NCBI GenBank assembly: GCA_951217055.1
Contig: OX578276.1
Span: 31,643,505-31,707,504, forward strand
Direction: 5' to 3'
Source: Gerris lacustris
Lineage: Eukaryota > Arthropoda > Insecta > Hemiptera > Gerridae
Length of the DNA: 64,000 nt
The translations under genes and the position numbers were made by a program. How positions within the stretch are numbered: the stretch's first letter is position 1; each line of letters opens with the position of its first letter. The notes below the pieces were generated by a model. The model was not told the origin of the DNA, did not search any database, and was given only the letters and a program-made list of their open reading frames with translations. Positions 62,026 to 64,000 of the stretch are shown one piece after another.

Positions 62026-64000
62026 TCTATTATTAGAACAAGGAAATCATTGTGGAGGGAATTTGCAATTGTGATGAGTAATAATAATAATGTATTGGGA
62101 AGTTTAATTTGATGAAGTGGGAAAAGGAAGTCAAAACAATATATTTATATACATAATATGTAAATTTTATATATAGTTTGGATAATCAATTTTAAAACGT
62201 AGCTAAAAATAACTATAAAAAATAATTTTAATATATTAAGGGTATTTTGCAAGCGTCAATATTTATCCTTGTGGCATTGCCCCCTCTTGCTGGGGGAATA
62301 CTGTAGGCCGAAATGAGTCAATGAAACAGTAGCCAGTCCGGTTTTTACCTGACATTCCACATTCTGACGTAACGGAATGAATCTTGGGCTTTAACCTTAC
62401 ATTTATATTTGATATTTCTTCTTTTATTTTTTATTTAAAACTCATCTCAATAAAAAAAAAAACCTGCGGGATTTTTTAAAAGGATTTTATATAGTTTTTT
62501 TTTCAGAATATTTTATTGTTTGTTGTAATTGTAATCTGGTTATTTTTTGAAAACTCGATAGATTAATAAAACCATATGCTTCAATTAATTATTATATATT
62601 ATTTTAATACTTCGTTATTTACTTAAATTTATATGCTTAAGTTTAAAGTGTTTCATACTTTATCACTTACTTAAGTTTAAGGTTGTGGATTATTCCGGGG
62701 ATAGTACCTCATTATTATTATCCATTGTTTTAATATAAAAATATTTTCCTACCGTTTTTACTTTCTCAAATATATGGAATAATGAGGATGCGATGTTCCA
62801 TGTTGAGAATTTTATGAATTGACACGTTTTACAGTCTGTACGGAGTACAGCAACAATTCGATGGTGGTGTAATATTTCATTTAATTATCTTTTTAATAAA
62901 CATACTTATAAAGTTTTAACAGATGGTAACATTTTGGTTTCAATTTCAGTGGAGATAAATTTATTTTTATCAATAACCCAAAAGCTAGATTGTCACTTTT
63001 CTTCAGTTGATCCCATATGATTTTATTAGATTTTTTTTTTATCTTTTTGGTCTTCAGGAATGAAATAAGGTTGAAAACAAAAATAGTTTCTTTTAGCGAA
63101 TTTTCGAAGAAAATTAATTAAGCTATTGCAATGGCTTCAAAATTTTTGTAATTCTAATTTTTGAAAATTTTCTCCATGGAAATCCGTTTTAGATCATATC
63201 CTTAATCGATTCCTTAAATTTAACACTTTTTTATGTATTTATATGTATGTGTATTATGTATATATGTATATATGTGTTACTCCAAACGACATCTCCCCTT
63301 AGGATGCACTTAAAAATTTCAAACAAATTTTAAAATGTCAATAATATCAAAAGAAAGGATGAGTTCGTTGGCCAGAATTTTTGAAGTTAATTTAGGGGGC
63401 AAATTTTGACAATTTAGGGTCAAAAATAGCATAAAAACATGTTTTTCAATTTTACCTTCTTCTTATATGAAAATATGACAAAAGTGTACATAACAACAAT
63501 TACTGTACTCGTAGAGCTTTCCAACGACATGCATCTTGAAGGGTTTTTACTATTTTGAGTTTTGCACCCCGTATACCCCTGTGTACCATTTTTTTTTTCT
63601 CACATCCAAATTCTAAACCAAAATTTTCCTACATTATTATAAGCCAATAATACGTAGCTTTCTTTGAAAATTCGCTCATCAAGTCATGGTGCATGACTGG
63701 ATTTTTTTACTTTAAAATTTGACTATATTTCGCCCATACCTGGGCATCTTCAGGCCTTGAATTGTAAATCAAGAATTGCATTTTTTTTTGTATTGGAAAA
63801 AGATCTAAATACAATATTGAATTGGAGTAACTTTCACATTGTATTGTTAAGGAGACACTAAATTTTTCCTTTTTTCTTTTTGATTGGGTCGATAGACAGT
63901 TATTTTCTCCTCTTTATGGCTCTTTTTCCACCATTTCCTGATCATGCATGCCTTAAATTAAGATTTATTTTATTATTTTTATAGTAGGTATATTCGAGTA
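62026..64000. other. Right edge, unassigned
   Basis: No exon was recognised. A family A-like start 'ttttactttctcaaatatatgg' lies near 62756. About 63260-63740 looks like part of another dispersed repeat ('cgttggccagaatttttgaag', 'tttcgcccatacctgggcatctt'), with no second copy here to define it. Confidence 0.4.

Overview
The window is a repeat-rich, visibly AT-rich stretch of nuclear DNA from an animal, most likely an arthropod and probably an insect. The evidence is spliceosomal introns with GTAAGT/GTGAGT donors, Bel-Pao, Ty3 and copia-type retrotransposon sequence, hAT-, piggyBac- and Harbinger-like terminal-inverted-repeat (TIR) elements, tRNA-derived SINE-like repeats and large satellites. 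There is no sign of bacterial or organellar gene organisation.

Host genes are sparse, and those I can support all lie on the minus strand. (1) An acyltransferase of the 1-acylglycerol-3-phosphate acyltransferase (AGPAT) family is split into a first coding exon (16644-16463) and an exon carrying the NHQS...D catalytic motif (9172-9039). The phases match, the intron is 7.3 kb, and later exons must lie beyond the left edge. A CpG-richer block with a perfect donor at 32956 may be a 5' exon of this or another minus-strand gene. (2) A terminal exon of a retinol-dehydrogenase-like short-chain dehydrogenase (35433-35250) has a poly(A) signal, but I could not find its upstream exons. (3) A long basic, Ser-rich orphan protein of 1009 codons (45156-42127) has a GC-richer first exon, a 421-nt intron and upstream ORFs. 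On the plus strand, a duplicated candidate first exon (27.2 and 28.1-28.4 kb) is the only host-like signal, and it is weak.

Two long ORFs belong to LTR retrotransposons. A Bel-Pao element (19590-24687; 303-bp LTRs identical by eye; 5-bp target duplication ATAAT) has lost the reverse transcriptase active site and RNase H by an in-frame internal deletion, although it inserted recently. A Ty3-type element (55930-60413; 206-bp LTRs identical by eye; duplication ATACT) has one uninterrupted Gag-Pol ORF with every catalytic motif visible, so it may still be active.

Most of the rest is non-autonomous DNA transposons, foldbacks, satellites and dispersed repeats. Left to right: a 449-bp TIR element (1.1 kb), a 734-bp TIR element (2.8 kb), a 132-bp tandem array running into a ~65-bp GCGAGCGTAGCGAGCC satellite (6.0-8.1 kb), a hAT-like 1.54-kb element whose paralogous empty site is also present (14.1-15.7 kb, empty site 19.4 kb), a SINE nested in another repeat (25.9 kb), a degraded copia fragment (26.6 kb), a 1.6-kb foldback (29.2 kb), a near-perfect 936-bp palindrome (37.3-38.2 kb), a piggyBac-like MITE (41.1 kb), a 1.7-kb TIR element holding another repeat (52.3 kb) and an AT/AC microsatellite (55.3 kb). 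At least four dispersed families (called A, B, C and D here) recur through the window. No CRISPR, rRNA gene or bona fide tRNA gene was seen. Coordinates of repeat-family boundaries are by eye and approximate.
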